Shown: positions 37,143 to 49,135, numbered from the stretch's first letter. The stretch is 64,000 nt of DNA from Pseudovirgaria hyperparasitica (GCF_010093815.1 NW_022985549.1:2629494-2693493), one strand, 5' to 3'. Numbers and translations are program-made. The notes: generated by a model not told the origin, from the letters alone.

Positions 37143-37370
37143 TATAAGAATAGAGTAATTGGATAGTAGTATAGCTAGATAGAATAATAGGGTGTATTCT
37201 ATTATAGAACGAATTACTACTAAACCCTTTTAGTAGAAATCTAAGAGTATATATATAAAGGGACGCCAATCTATTTAGCACGTAACCATTTACCACCTAT
37301 TACGCCACCGTCTAACTAAGTTAGCTAAGGTATATATAGATCGAGTTATACCTAGAGCTAAGTCCTAATA
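37143..37370 (-). repeat. LTR, family B, second copy
   Basis: This 228-bp unit is the same length as the solo LTR at 22674-22901 and aligns to it along its whole length, mostly with transition differences. The 5-bp flanks do not match, so it is not a simple solo LTR. On the minus strand it is directly preceded by a purine-rich tract (AAAGAAAGAAGATAAT, 37371-37386), as a 3' LTR would be. Its body would then lie to the right, interrupted by element 2. Confidence 0.8.
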
Positions 37371-37692
37371 ATTATCTTCTTTCTTTAGAAAGCTACCCTT
37401 AGCAATCTAGATTATTATCTATCTCTATATTTCTATTCTAAGCCTTATAAGACCTTAGTCGTTCTCTATACTTTATCTTAGATATATATAGATACTAGCT
37501 AATCTAAGAATTATATAAGCGTTTTTCTAATAAACTAGATTTTATCTATTCTAAATCCTTATATAGATGGAATTACCTAATTAGGCCTAGCGTATTACGT
37601 AATATAATTAGATAAGCCTAGGTAGTATCTATATTAAAATCTTTTCTTAGAAATATTCCTTTCCTTAAAAAACTTCATAACTTATTATAGAG
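37371..37692. other. Stretch between LTR B and element 2
   Basis: AT-rich RIP-mutated DNA. It begins with the purine-rich tract next to LTR B and ends at the AGAG target duplication of element 2. It may be the 3' end of a minus-strand element that resumes at 49136. Confidence 0.4.
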
Positions 37693-38064
37693 TGTGGTGA
37701 GCTATCGCTACGTGTGTCCCTTTTGTAAATGGCTATGTTCCTAGTATAGTAGTCGCGACGAACTCACAAGTATCTCTCCTAGGTATTATGAGTTCTCTTT
37801 GAACGTACGACTTCTTATTAGTTCTCTTTTATAATAGGACGGGTCTATATAATACTCTTAATTAATTCTTTAATAGCTAAGCCTAATAATTAATATCTAT
37901 AGAGGCCCATGAACGTAAGAAAAGGTCGAATAGTCGAATATTAGTAATGGGGAAAGCGCGCCGAGCAGAATGACCAAGGAAAACGCCCTCCTTAAATATA
38001 TAATGAAGCTATATAATCGAGCTAGGGATATATATATATAGGGCTATAGGAGCGGCCTTCTATA
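37693..38064 (-). repeat. 3' LTR of element 2
   Basis: A 372-bp copy matching 48760-49131 without gaps. On the plus strand it starts TGTGGTGAGC, preceded by AGAG. The short open frame seen in the other copy (48950-49132) lies inside the LTR and is not a gene. Confidence 0.92.
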
Positions 38065-38210
38065 TATACCTCCCCGGCCTATAGAACTACTACTCTTAGT
38101 AGTATAGTAACCGTGTAAGAAACCGTGTAAAGAACGCCTAAAAGAAAGACCTTAATACGAATAAAATGCGCCCCTAGTAAACCTCTCGGTGCGGGTAAAC
38201 CTTAGCCCGG
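38065..38210 (-). other. 3' untranslated segment of element 2
   Basis: It lies between the extra frame's palindrome and the 3' LTR. On the coding strand it ends in a GGGGAGG-type polypurine tract next to the LTR, the usual primer site for plus-strand DNA synthesis in LTR elements. Confidence 0.6.
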
Positions 38211-38243
38211 ATTATTAGTTAAGGGTAGCCCTTAACTAATAAT
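38211..38243. repeat. Palindrome copy 3 (after the extra frame of element 2)
   Basis: A perfect inverted repeat with 15-bp arms and centre TAG, the same sequence as copies 1 and 2 but in the other orientation. It follows the end of the dioxygenase-like frame. Confidence 0.95.
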
Positions 38244-38249
38244 TAGGTA

Positions 38250-41200
38250 GGTTTCTAGGCGTCTAATCTTAGTACTCGAGATCACGAGCCAGCTTCTAAA
38301 GAATTATATCGCTTATCTTAGAGAGGTTAGATTCCTCCTCGTCGGATAGTTCGTTAGGCCTCTTCTATCTATAGAAGTTCTCTTTAACGTTATTTAGGCC
38401 CGCGTTAGACTCGAATTTCTTAAAATTAATTAGCCGCTTAGCGGCCCGCGCCTCGTTAAATTCCTTCTAGAACGACCTATCCCTATAGACTAGCCTTTCC
38501 TACCTTACTATTTTCTTAAAGGTCTCTATAAATACTCTTAAGCCCTCCTTAAACTAGGCGTCTACCTTAGCTTTAAGTTATTAAGGACTTACGTTAAGCC
38601 ACGTAGCTACCTCTTCTTTTACCTTCTAGCTATTCTATCTTTTACGGCTGACTAATACGTTACTAACGGCGTTAAAACTCGGGAGTTAAACTACGGCTAG
38701 GAAGGTAAAAGGAATTGCGCTATATTTATTAGAAAATCCTAACGGAGACGTAGGCCCCGGAGTTAAATTCCTATAAGCTACTACGAGTTATTCCTATGTG
38801 CCCATTTTAGGCACTTCCATTATCATGTGATTAGGGCCAATCGCGACATACCATAGAAGTATCGTACGTCTTCCACCCTTTATAGGACTCTAGGCGCCGT
38901 ATATTATTAGTAGGCTAGAGATACGCACTTTAAGGGACTAGTAGGGGACCGGGACGAAGGGACTAAATCGTTTCTTATCGTCCGTATTATAGATCTTATC
39001 GTTAATAGCTATAATTATACCGTTTCGATTAACCCCCTCGCGGAGCTTGGCCTTTAACCACCATTTATTTAAGAACTTATAGGAGCGGGGAATGATTATA
39101 GTATAGTTATTACTTCGTTCGTCGTCGAGACTAATACTCCCCTAGATTATATTAAACCCGTGTCTATTACTAGGATTAAGGATTCGATTAATAGCGTTAT
39201 CAAGATGCTTAAAACCCGTCTTATCGCCCCTATCCTAGGACTTCGCATAGTACGGGTACGAGATTAGATAGTAGTTAAGATCGGGCCGAAGAGCGATATA
39301 GGTGAGCTAGTAAAGTAGGTATTACCTAATAAACTATTAGATATAGGAGTGGTATATAGTTCGTAGCTAGCCGTAGTTCGATTTCTTATTAAACATGCGC
39401 TAGTAGTACTTATATATATTAAATTCATCCCTCGCGAGTTCTAGAATACTCTTATTAAGTATGGAGATCGTCTTTTTAAGTGGCTCGAAGAGCCCTTTAA
39501 TGTTAATACTTCCGGTACGTTCCCACTTATTAAAGAGTTACCTACCTATTCTACTATCCTCCTTCTAAATCATAAATATAATACTAGTAAGGATGGTTTT
39601 AATATTAATAACTTACTTTGGGGTCTCTAGGGCCTAGTAACAATAGACACCTAATACCTCTATCGGATAAGGTAACCGCACGTACTTCGCGAACTAGATA
39701 TAGCAGTCCTTATAAACTTTAAGGGCCCCCACATTATCTCTAAACTTATATACTATTTTAAGTCTCACTACTAGGTTTAAGTAGAACACGCTAACGAGTA
39801 TATTATTCTTTCTAGCCACGTCTTAGTAATGCTTATAGTAGACTTTATACGGAATAGCCATGTTACCTATCTACGCTTTCTAGCGTACTAGTAGGGCCAT
39901 TCCCTTAATGCTCGTGAAATTCTTCTTTAATAATATAGCTACCTTAAAAGTCTTCGTCACTAAAGGCGCGTATTAATACTTCTTAGGCTTATCCTCTTCC
40001 TCGACTAATGCTATTATCTTAGGGTATAAACTAAGAATAACCGGGGATTATCGTGTAGACGCCCCTAGTAATTACTAAGGGCCGGTAGATAAGGCATGTC
40101 CACGAGTAGGTTTTATCGGCATGGCCGTAATAGATACTAAAGAGGTTCTCGTATAGCCCGGTAAGGGACGTATACTAGTAGTAGTAGGAGGAATACTTAC
40201 TTTAAATAGACGACTAGCTTCGAAGAGACGACGTGCTACTAAACTAGAAGGCGTGCTTTATGGAGGGGACTTTACCATAGGCGTTATCTATACTAGTTTT
40301 AGCGATGGTAAGGTCTAAGGCGGAGGCAATATACTTATCTCTTTAATTTATAGGTAGTATTCAACGGGCCTATAAACTATTCTACTTATCCGTAACTATT
40401 AACTAGCGGGGATAATAAGTCCCGTCTTATTATAGAACGTTAGTTTATTTTATCGGCTAGGGTAGTTCGAGAGTTACTAGAGAGATAGACTATCCTTATT
40501 ACTATCGCTAGCTAGGGCGGTATCGATATTAGAGCTCTAAAGATATACCTTAATTCCCCTTCCCTTCTATCCCTGGCCGATTCGGGACCATAGGGATACG
40601 TTTAACTAGTTCCTTACTCTTACCCATATCCATATTCGTAAGAGCGCTACTAGCTTTTCTATAAAGTTCTATGTTTACTAGAGCTATCCGAGGGCGGATT
40701 AGAGTAACTAGCTATTATTATTAGGGAGGTCTTTTCGCTAGTTTTATAGGATTATATTTTTGGCTTTTAGGATGCGGGAGTTAGTATCTCTTCCACGATA
40801 AATTATCTCATAGACTTCTTTCGGAATAGAGGAGTTAATCTTTACCTTACTATACCCTATTACGGCTCCTACTTCCTAGAAGAGGTTAACTATACTACTT
40901 AAGAGCTATTCTATAAGACTAGTAATATAAAGGAGATTATTAAACGTATCTAGAATATAGTCCTATCACTCTTACGGGTCCTAGATAGTAATAATTCGGT
41001 TAATAGTAGACTTATTTACTTCTATAGCTTCTATAGCCTATCCGTGCGGAGTAGTAGATGGCCTTAATACCACGATAGCTATCGATAGCCCTACTTTAGC
41101 ACTTACGACTCTTAACTAGGACCGCGTCTATCTTATTAGTACTTAACGATCTTATAACTTTTCACGGGTAGGTGTTTTCTTTTTCAGCGGGGCTATTATT

Positions 41201-41290
41201 ATTATTGGTTCTATCGGCGAGTTACGTTCTAAGGAGAGGTAGTTAAGCGAGGCGGAAGTAGAGAAGGAGGTTTTATTAATTAAGGAGGTA
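38250..41290 (-). pseudogene. Extra frame of element 2, 2OG/Fe(II) dioxygenase-like (fossil)
   Basis: A minus-strand frame of about 3 kb lies between integrase and the 3' LTR. Its central part has the layout of the 2-oxoglutarate/Fe(II) double-stranded beta-helix fold: an HxD block (KHLDNAIN, HLD at 39199-39207), then a segment with SISLDDERSN near 39120, then about 100 codons after HxD a segment (38866-38901) with the spacing of the distal His-x10-Arg pair seen in phytanoyl-CoA-type enzymes, followed by an LLWYVA strand. The N-terminal third is Ser/Thr- and Lys-rich and linker-like; the C-terminal part is charged. No known Gag, Pol or envelope motif occurs. A captured oxygenase acting on nucleic acid or protein is possible, but the substrate is unknown. 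The frame is broken. Confidence 0.5.
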
Positions 41291-41418
41291 TAGAGAGGTA
41301 TAAGAGGGAAGAGTTATATACTATCTTAAGTTCTCTTTTTATGCCTCCTCGAATACCGGGTATATAGTAATTTTTATAAATGATCCTTACTAACGGCCGT
41401 AGGCCCGTATACGTGTCG

Positions 41419-41519
41419 AATCTATGAATGAATATATACTAGGTATATAGGAAATCTATGAATGAATGTATCTACCGGGTATATGGCGGAATCTATAAAT
41501 AAATAGATACCGGGTATAT
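41419..41519 (-). repeat. Tandem repeat, about 34-37 bp, three units, inside element 2
   Basis: Three units start AATCTATGAATGAAT and contain the core ACCGGGTATAT. They lie in the spacer between integrase and the extra frame. The reverse complement resembles the tandem repeat at 25273-25410. Confidence 0.75.
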
Positions 41520-41899
41520 TCTTATCCTTATAAGACTTCCTATAAGTATCTTTTTCTCCTATACCTCCTTCTTCTTTTCTTCCTTATTAGTTTCTAACGG
41601 GGCCCGTTCTATAGTAACGAAATAGGCCTTCGATAGGTAGGCTTCGATTACACGACTAGTTTTAATATATAGTAGATAGAATTCGCGTAAACGCCATTAT
41701 GTCTTCTTTCGAGCATTGCTTACTTTAATAATAAGTTTTATTATTTTATAGTAATAATAGAGTTTATTATCCTCTTTCGATAATAGAGTTTATCGTCCTT
41801 TTTCGATAATAGAGTTCATCGTTATAAGACTACTTTTATAAGTATCTCTTCCCTTCTTAAAAAAACTTCTATCCCCTAGAAGGAGATGTCGATTCTAGG

Positions 41900-44800
41900 G
41901 AAACGTAAATATTCTTCTCTATTAAAGTCTTACGAAGTAGGAATTACCACTTCTACCCGGGTTCGTGTAGCGTCGTCGAGGTATTCCGTAAGTTATTTAT
42001 AATAGTTTTCCTTATCGCTACTCTCCTTATATTCCTTAGTAATTCTTCTAATTAGTAGTTATAAGGGCTCGTCGTGACTCTCGTTACTTATATTTCTCAT
42101 GAAATATTTCTTTAACCTATGGCTAGGAAACGTCCCTCTAAGCATAGCTCTATTAAGCTCCGCGAGCTTATAAGTATAATTAAACACGGACTAGATTCTA
42201 TATAGCCCCCTCTAATACTACCTTAGCTTCCGCTCTATATTCTTCTATCGCTATAAGTTATATAGGAGGATAATCGTATCGACTAGTAATGACTCTTAAC
42301 GAAGGTAATAGTCGTTATTCCATGCCTCTCTCGATTCCTTACGCGTTCGTATCGCGTGGGCATGGGCCTCCTTAAGATTCTTAGATCTTCTCTTAAGTTA
42401 TCTAGCTCGAAGAGTAAGTAAGTCGGACGTTAATTACACCTCGTCCTAAGGGAGTATTTAGAGCGACTCGAATTCGACTTTAATAGGTATAATTAGTTTA
42501 TGGCCGAGCACGAGATATACGGTACTATACCCTATACTAGCACGTGTCGTTATTCTATCTACCTAGACGACTATATAGAGGTGGCCGGGCTAGTTCTTGA
42601 ATCCGCTATTAGTTATCTTCGCGAGAGTATTAGCGAGTAGTATAAAACTTCTCTCGATAATTCTATTTACTCGGGGATTATATATAGACGTAACCTTCTA
42701 ATAAATTCTATAGAGTCGGAGGAGCTCCTCTATGGCACCCATATTTTCTCTACTACCGTTATAGGTGATTTTAGAAATAATTCCGTATCTATAGATCACG
42801 TTCTTAAAGAGGAACTTTACGATAACTATAGACGTGGCCGCCGTACATGCCTCCGCCTTAGTCTATCCGCTTAGCTATTCTCGTATAGATACTACTTTAC
42901 TATACCCTATAGAAGGTAGTAGCGTCGTTACGTCTAAGTATATTCTTTACTAAAGAATAGGCGTTATAACGTGGTGGAGCCCTTTATTAAGACCTCTAAG
43001 GAGTTTACTTCGTCGTTAATATTCGTTATAGGTTTTCACGTACTATCGCACGTCTCTACGTATACCTATCTACTAATACTTATCCTTAATCCTTCCGAGG
43101 GTCCCTTCGCTACCTCTATAATCTATCTTATCGTGAGTGGTAGTAATTATACGCGCCCTAGTATTCGGATCCTTAATTACTCGTGTGTATTAGCGATACT
43201 TATCTCCTCTCCGCTAGAGTATTTAGTTATATATAAGGAACTTTAGATAGTTAGTTATAAAGGCCTTATACGCTCGGTTAGTTAGGTCGGTTAGCCTCTC
43301 GAGTATAGTAAGGTACTTCGTAATCCTCTACTATTTATCGCTATATTCATCTATTAAGGGAGACTTAATGGCGGTATAGTCGAGTATCTCTATTATATAA
43401 TCTCTCCCGCTAACGGGCTTAATTAACGACGTCTCTAGTACGTCTATATATAGAGCCATATCCACGAACTCGTCTAGGTTAAAGGTAGAGACGTCTAGTG
43501 GTTCTTCTCCTTTATATATCCGTGAGATACCGTTGGCGACTACGTTACGCTTCCTAGGTACGTACCTAACTATAAAGTTCTATAGCTAAATCCACGCGAG
43601 CCACCTAGTAATAAGCGCCCCTAGTAAGTTAGTTACGGTATAGTTAATTTAAGCGACTAGAGTATTCGCGTCTATTTCTATAATAAAGTACGTGCTATAG
43701 AGGTATTACCGGAACTTCTATAACGCGTAGAGGAGGGCTCGGTACTCTAGCTTCACGGTGTCGTAGTTTCTCTTAGCTTTTAACTATATTCCTCTATTAT
43801 ACCGCGATAGCTAATATTTACGATTCTCGTTCTCCTATATTAACGTAGCTCCCTACCTAACGTTACTAGAGTCTACTACTAGAATTATATCTCCCGTACC
43901 TACCCCGTACCGTAACGTTATTAGTATAGGAGTAGTAGTTAGAGCTATCTTTAGCGCGTCTATCGAGGTCTACTCCTTAGCTATCTACTACTAGGCCGAT
44001 TTATTCTTTAATAGTATAAATAGTAGCGATATAATAATAGCGTACCCAGGGATCTATATCCGGAAATATATATAAACGCTAAGGAAGGCTCGTATATTTA
44101 TCGTGTTTTTATAGGGTTTCTAGTCCCTAATAGTAGTAACCTTTTTATTACTCGGTCGCCTCCCTTTAATATCGTAGACGTATCCTATAACGTTAGCGGC
44201 TTTAATATACTACTAAGTCTTCTTACTACTTAGGGCGTATCCGGCGCGCTCTATATCCGCGAGAACCTTATCTACGTTAATTAAATGTTCTAGGATATAC
44301 CTATAAATTCTAGGTAGGGCCTCCTTAGAGTTATATTTCGTCATAGGTCCTTTAATGCCTAAGTTATCTAGGAATAGTAGAGCCCTCTCCGGGATGTATT
44401 CTTCTATAATAGTTAATATAATTCTAACGAACTAAGCTACTAAATTAGTGGCCCCTTAAGGTAATATTATCCCGTATAGTAATTCTAGGGGTATTATAAA
44501 CCCCGTTAAGTCTCGGTAATGCTCTACTAATAGAATCTAATCGTATCCTAAGAAGAAGTCGGTAAACGTTAAGACGGCCATCTCTATAAAGTACTCTAAG
44601 AACTCTTTATATAAGGGCGGCGTGGCCGTATTATAAATGGTAACTCGGTTAATTTCTATCGCCGAATTAATTAACCTATAATCTCGTTCCTTATTAGCTT
44701 CCTTCTTCTTTTCTATAAGAAAATAGGCGTTTTAATAAGGACTACTATAGGGCTCGAGCCTTCCGCTATTAAGACGCTCTTTTAGGATCGTAAGTACCTT

Positions 44801-45470
44801 TCTATAAAGGGCTCTAGAAATATTAAAGTTCTTAGCCTACTATACCTTATATTCTACCGTTCGGATCTCCTGCGGAGGTACTATCTCTTTATTAAATTTA
44901 CTAAGGTATGAGAATTCCTATACTAGTACTTCCTCGCGATATAATAAGATTATATATAGTAACTTAAGTTCTACGGGACGTAGCTCTATTCTAATCTTTA
45001 GCTAACTTATATATAGAGGCGTTAGACGTGTTCCTAGCGGGATAGTTACCCTTTAAGGCTCTATTAGCCTATTAAACGCGTTAAGGCCTAGGTGGACGGC
45101 TAGAAGAAGTGCCTACTATGCGATTACTCGTTTACGCTAGTCTAGATACTCTAATAGATTCCTAGGAACCTTTCGGTAGGCTTCGGAGTCATCCATAGAG
45201 TATACTTTAACTCCCTTTCTTTTATATATGGTAGCTATACTAAATCCCTTTAATACCCCGGATGAATACCGTCTTTAGAGGCCGGTGGAGCCTACTATAA
45301 GCTATTCTATTATTATGCCTTATTTATATATAAAGGTAGTATACCTTACCGCCGTAACTAGGGCGGCTAAGTCATCTTTTCTTAATAACCGAGTAATATT
45401 TTTAGGCCGGATTTTCTCGGAAAGTAACTCTATATAACTTATTTCTATATCTATATAAAAATATAGTCTA
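41900..45470 (-). pseudogene. Pol region of element 2: RT, RNase H, integrase (fossil)
   Basis: Reverse transcriptase spans about 45300-44300 on the minus strand and includes the FLDNLGIKGP block near 44370, the position of the catalytic YxDD-type box. The connection and RNase H region follows to about 43500. Integrase spans about 43400-41900, with core segments near 42700-42960 and the NPRVNRIIERSF-type block near 42640-42680 that follows the catalytic glutamate region. I see no chromodomain. The small plus-strand open frame at 42971-43246 is antisense shadow. The region is broken many times. Confidence 0.85.
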
Positions 45471-45510
45471 TCCCCTTTATTAGTGGGTTTACCGGACCCT
45501 ATTTAGTGCG

Positions 45511-45545
45511 GATTATTAGTTAAGGGTAGCCCTTAACTAATAATC
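45511..45545. repeat. Palindrome copy 4 (between protease and RT of element 2)
   Basis: A perfect inverted repeat with 16-bp arms and centre TAG. It separates the Gag-protease part from the RT part, where LTR elements usually have a continuous frame or a short overlap. Confidence 0.95.
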
Positions 45546-45559
45546 TAGCTTAACTCCGG

Positions 45560-48220
45560 CTTCTGGTAACATGCTCCGCTATATAGTTAGTCTCTAGCTA
45601 TGGAGTTACCCTCCTTCTCTAAGACTAGAATATACTCGTCTAGACTAGTTTTAAAGGTTATACGTTCTTATCTATATACGGAGTAGACTATTAAGAGTAC
45701 TTACCTAGAGGCTAACCTCTATACCGTAAGTAAGGCCTATCTAGTATATAGCTCCCCTAGAATAAGGTTATAATTAAGTTCGCTATATATAAATATCGAA
45801 GTAGCTATAACGATCCGACCTATACGGATAGGGTATTACTATACTATTCCTATGAATAGAGTACTATACTAAGTAGCGCTAACTAAACTCGAGTTCTTTA
45901 TATATAGTAGAAGCGAAGATATCGCTAGCCTAAGACGCCTCGTAGTATCTAGTCGAATGCTATTTACCTATGCGCTACTATTAAATAGTACTATACTAGT
46001 CGCCCTTTTAGGACTAACTTCCACAGGGTACCTCGGATACTCGGCTACTAGCCTTACTATCCCTTCCTTAAGCTAATTAATATCTCGTTATATAATAGCT
46101 ATCTCTATAGTATAGAGGGATACTAATATATTAAGTTTATTTATCTCGGGAGCCATAGTATAGTCGTTTCTTCCTTTCTTCTTAGCTCTCTCTTCTCGAG
46201 CCTCGTGGACCTCCCTAGCTATAAAGTCGGGGGCGCCCTTCTTAAATACCGCACGACGTAAGTCGCTATTAAGGCTTAATAGTTTACTAATAGTAATGTT
46301 TATAGTTGTCCCTAGAACGCGCACCAGCCATGCTTCGCTAGCTTCTATGCTTAGCCGCTATCCTTCGCGTAGATAGTTATTAAGCTTAACACCTCGGATA
46401 CGTGCCTTTTAACTAGGATTTAGGCTATCCCCTTTATCTATCTTATCCTCCGGCGCCGTTAGCTCTTATTTAGACGTTCCCTAGTTACTACTCTTCTCGC
46501 CGTCCTCCTATTCCTTAATAATCCTTATATACTACCCTTTATACATTCCGCGGAGACGGGCGATCTTTCTTTTCTTAGTATAATTAGGTATACTCTTCGT
46601 GATCCCCCTTCTAGATATTACGAGTATAGCGGGCTCTTCTAGGGCTATCTCCTTATGGATATATCTATTACTAGCCACGTTAAAGCGTTCGTGGAATTCT
46701 ATATATCTATCTTTCTTACTCTCGGGCGACGTAACTTCTTCTTCTAAATTACTATCCGCTAAGGCCTAGTAGGGACCCTTCGTAGGTTTTATACTAATAC
46801 TATATACCGGTACTCCCTATAAAGCGTTAATATTTACTATAGACGTAGAAACCTTTACTCCTCCTCCGTACTAGCTTAGGCCGTTTTAAACCGTTACTAT
46901 ATAGTTCCGGATAGCTTATAGAGTAGCTTATAGCCCTACCGAGGAGGGTAGTAATAGAATTTCTTCTCCGTTCGCCCTAAAACGCCCTTGGAATACTCGT
47001 ACCCCGTTAATATTTAGTAATCCGTCTCTAATATATCCTACTATCTCCGGATATCTATATATTAGGTAATCCTCTCTATATATAATGTATATAATTAGTC
47101 TTCGAGGCCTATCCTAGGCTATAACGCCTTCTTAGAAGTCTCAGGTAGAGATATATTCTCTATTCTATATATAATTCTATGGATAAACTTACGTTAGTTC
47201 TATAGGCATGCCTTATACTTAGAGATATACTAAAAGATTTAGCCTTCGCGCCTACTAGTTAATAATAGCCGAAAGTAGCTTAGGTTCGTACTTCTTAAGG
47301 GATGGGAATAAGGGATTAGAGGTAAAGTAGGACTTTATCTTAATTAACGTGAGGTCTAGTTTACTAAATCTCTCTACTATCTCGTTAAACTTATCCGATT
47401 CTAGCGCGATATATACTATAACTAGAGAGGGGTAGTTAAATTTATTAGTTCTTCTTTCTTTATATAACTACTCTTCTAAGCCGGTCTTCTTACTCTCTAT
47501 CTTTAATTTATGGTATATGGCTATAGCTAGCTCTTATGCGGCTGAGTACTTATTAATATAAGCTAGTTCCTTAAGTGCTCTGGCCTTTCGTGATACGAAG
47601 CCATAGATAATTACCTAGTCATAACTATGTGCTTCTATCATGAGTTAACATTTCTCTATAGCCCGAGTCTTAAGACTATTAGGCAGCCCTTCTAGGAAGA
47701 GCTCTATTCGCGAATATAAGCTTAGACTTCCTTTAGCTATAAGTTTCTCCGTGATAATATAATACCGGGAGTAGTATATAGAGAGAGAGTAGGATGGGTC
47801 TACTTTAACTATTTCCACGTATTTTCGGATAAAGTAGATGGTGCCTTCCTCGAGAGTAGAGTTAAATAGAGAGAATTCCTTTAATAATTCTTTACGTAGT
47901 ATAGCCTACTACTATTTCTAAAACCTACTTATTCCTTTAATGGTAAGACGGAGATAGTCCTCGTAGTATAATGGTAGGGAGGTTATCTTCTTATTAGGCG
48001 GAACTTTATAGTTTATATATATGTCCTTATACTTCCGAAGGAAGGCTGTAATATTTATTCCTTTAAAGCGCTCAGGGGCTAGAATAGATAGAGATACTAT
48101 CCTTCCTTATCGCGCAAATGCTACGAAGAAGTTAAGCATCTCTCTACGAGTTACTAGGTCGTTATTTTAAGCTTCTATCGCACTATTACTAGTAGTAGGT
48201 GTGCTAGTAGAGACGCTAGG
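45560..48220 (-). pseudogene. Gag and protease region of element 2 (fossil)
   Basis: The capsid-like part covers about 48150-46400, with RREMLNFFVAFAR near 48130 and a body typical of Ty3/Gypsy Gag. The stretch 46324-46088 stays open for 78 codons and includes REVHEAREERAKKKGRND, a basic linker. A retropepsin-like region follows at about 46080-45650. The assignment rests on order and general resemblance to fungal Gypsy Gag. It is broken in many places. Confidence 0.65.
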
Positions 48221-48227
48221 GGTAAGG

Positions 48228-48257
48228 TTATTAGTTAAGGGATTACCTTGACTAAAG
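48228..48257. repeat. Imperfect palindrome copy 5 (before Gag of element 2)
   Basis: TTAGTTAAGG and CCTTGACTAA face each other across a short centre, with one mismatch of the RIP type. It resembles the other four palindromes but is shorter and could be independent. Confidence 0.5.
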
Positions 48258-48759
48258 GTTAGCCTAATGCGTCTACCTATAACACCTATTATCCCTTCTC
48301 TATATTAACTAATCCCTTTATAAGGTAAACTATTACTATCGTCTTTATCGATATAAGGTTCACGGTATCCTACTTATATTATTATCTTCGTGTGAGGCGT
48401 TCCTAAAGTAGTATACTCGTGTAGCCGTGTTTATGAATAACAGCTATAGTAGTACTAAATAGGTTATATTTATCGTTTTTGAACTCTTCTTTACTACTTT
48501 ATCTAGCTCTATTTTATATTCTATTCCCCTAAGACATTTTCGAGTCGTGCTATCACCCGTGTTAGCATACGTATGCTTTTTATAGCTACTTTTAAGAGGC
48601 TAGCCCCTAGCGACTCCGGACTCCCTGTTTTCTAGACTCGTGGCTTCGATCTAGTAAGTCTAGACTACCTTATTAGGCACGCCATATACTTCCCCTAAGC
48701 TAGTTTCGGAGTTCTAATCTCCCCCTATAAGTTCGTAGTCTGGGTACGACCTCTAAAAT

Positions 48760-49131
48760 TATAGTAAGCTATCGCCACGTGTGTCCCTTTTATAAATAGC
48801 TATATTCCTAGTATAGTAGTCGCGACGAACTCATAAGTATCTCTTCTAGGTATTATGAGTTCTCTTTAAACGCACGACTTCTTATTAGTTCTCTTTTACG
48901 ATAGAACGGGTCTATATAATACTCTTAATTAATTCTTCAATAGCTAAGCCTAATAATTAATACCTATAGAGGCCCATGAACGTAAGGAAAGGTCGAATAG
49001 TCGAATATTAGTGATAGGGAAAGCGCGCCGAGTAGAATGACCAAGGAAAACGCCCTTCTTAAATATATAATGAAGCCATGTAATCGAGCTAGGGATATAT
49101 ACATGTAGGGCTATAGGAGCGGCCTTCCACA
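48760..49131 (-). repeat. 5' LTR of element 2
   Basis: A 372-bp copy matching 37693-38064. Its coding-strand start is TGTGGAAGGCCGC, and AGAG follows on the plus strand at 49132. By position, the primer-binding site would lie just left of 48760; I could not match it to a tRNA. Confidence 0.92.
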
Positions 49132-49135
49132 AGAG

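Larger units (their letters stand above)
37693..49131 (-). mobile_element. Ty3/Gypsy element 2, whole length, decayed, with extra dioxygenase-like frame
   Basis: Two 372-bp direct repeats bound an 11.44-kb unit. The outer termini are TGTGG...CCACA and the flanks share AGAG (37689-37692 and 49132-49135), a 4-bp target duplication. Coding order on the minus strand is Gag, protease, RT, RNase H, integrase, then an extra frame, then the 3' LTR. A purine-rich GGGGAGG tract next to the 3' LTR (38065-38080) agrees with this orientation. Pol resembles the fungal Gypsy lineage whose RT region carries FLDNLGIKGP. The two LTRs differ at about 27 sites, by my count all transitions, so RIP drives the divergence. 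It is broken many times. Palindromes sit before Gag, between protease and RT, and after the extra frame. Confidence 0.92.

Noticed and set aside
37066-37296. Minus-strand frame of 76 codons
   Set aside because: It runs through LTR family B; a similar peptide appears in the solo LTR at 22674-22901, so it is LTR sequence and not a gene.
38211-38243. Telomere-like or telomere-seed sequence
   Set aside because: TTAAGGG resembles TTAGGG superficially, but there is no tandem array of telomere repeats anywhere in the window.
42971-43246. Plus-strand frame of 91 codons
   Set aside because: Antisense to the integrase region of element 2.
38211-45545. Palindromes 3 and 4 as terminal inverted repeats of a DNA transposon
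   Set aside because: They bracket the pol and extra-frame parts of one LTR element whose Gag and LTRs lie outside, and their asymmetric centres point the same way.
48950-49132. Minus-strand frame of 60 codons
   Set aside because: Lies within the 5' LTR of element 2.
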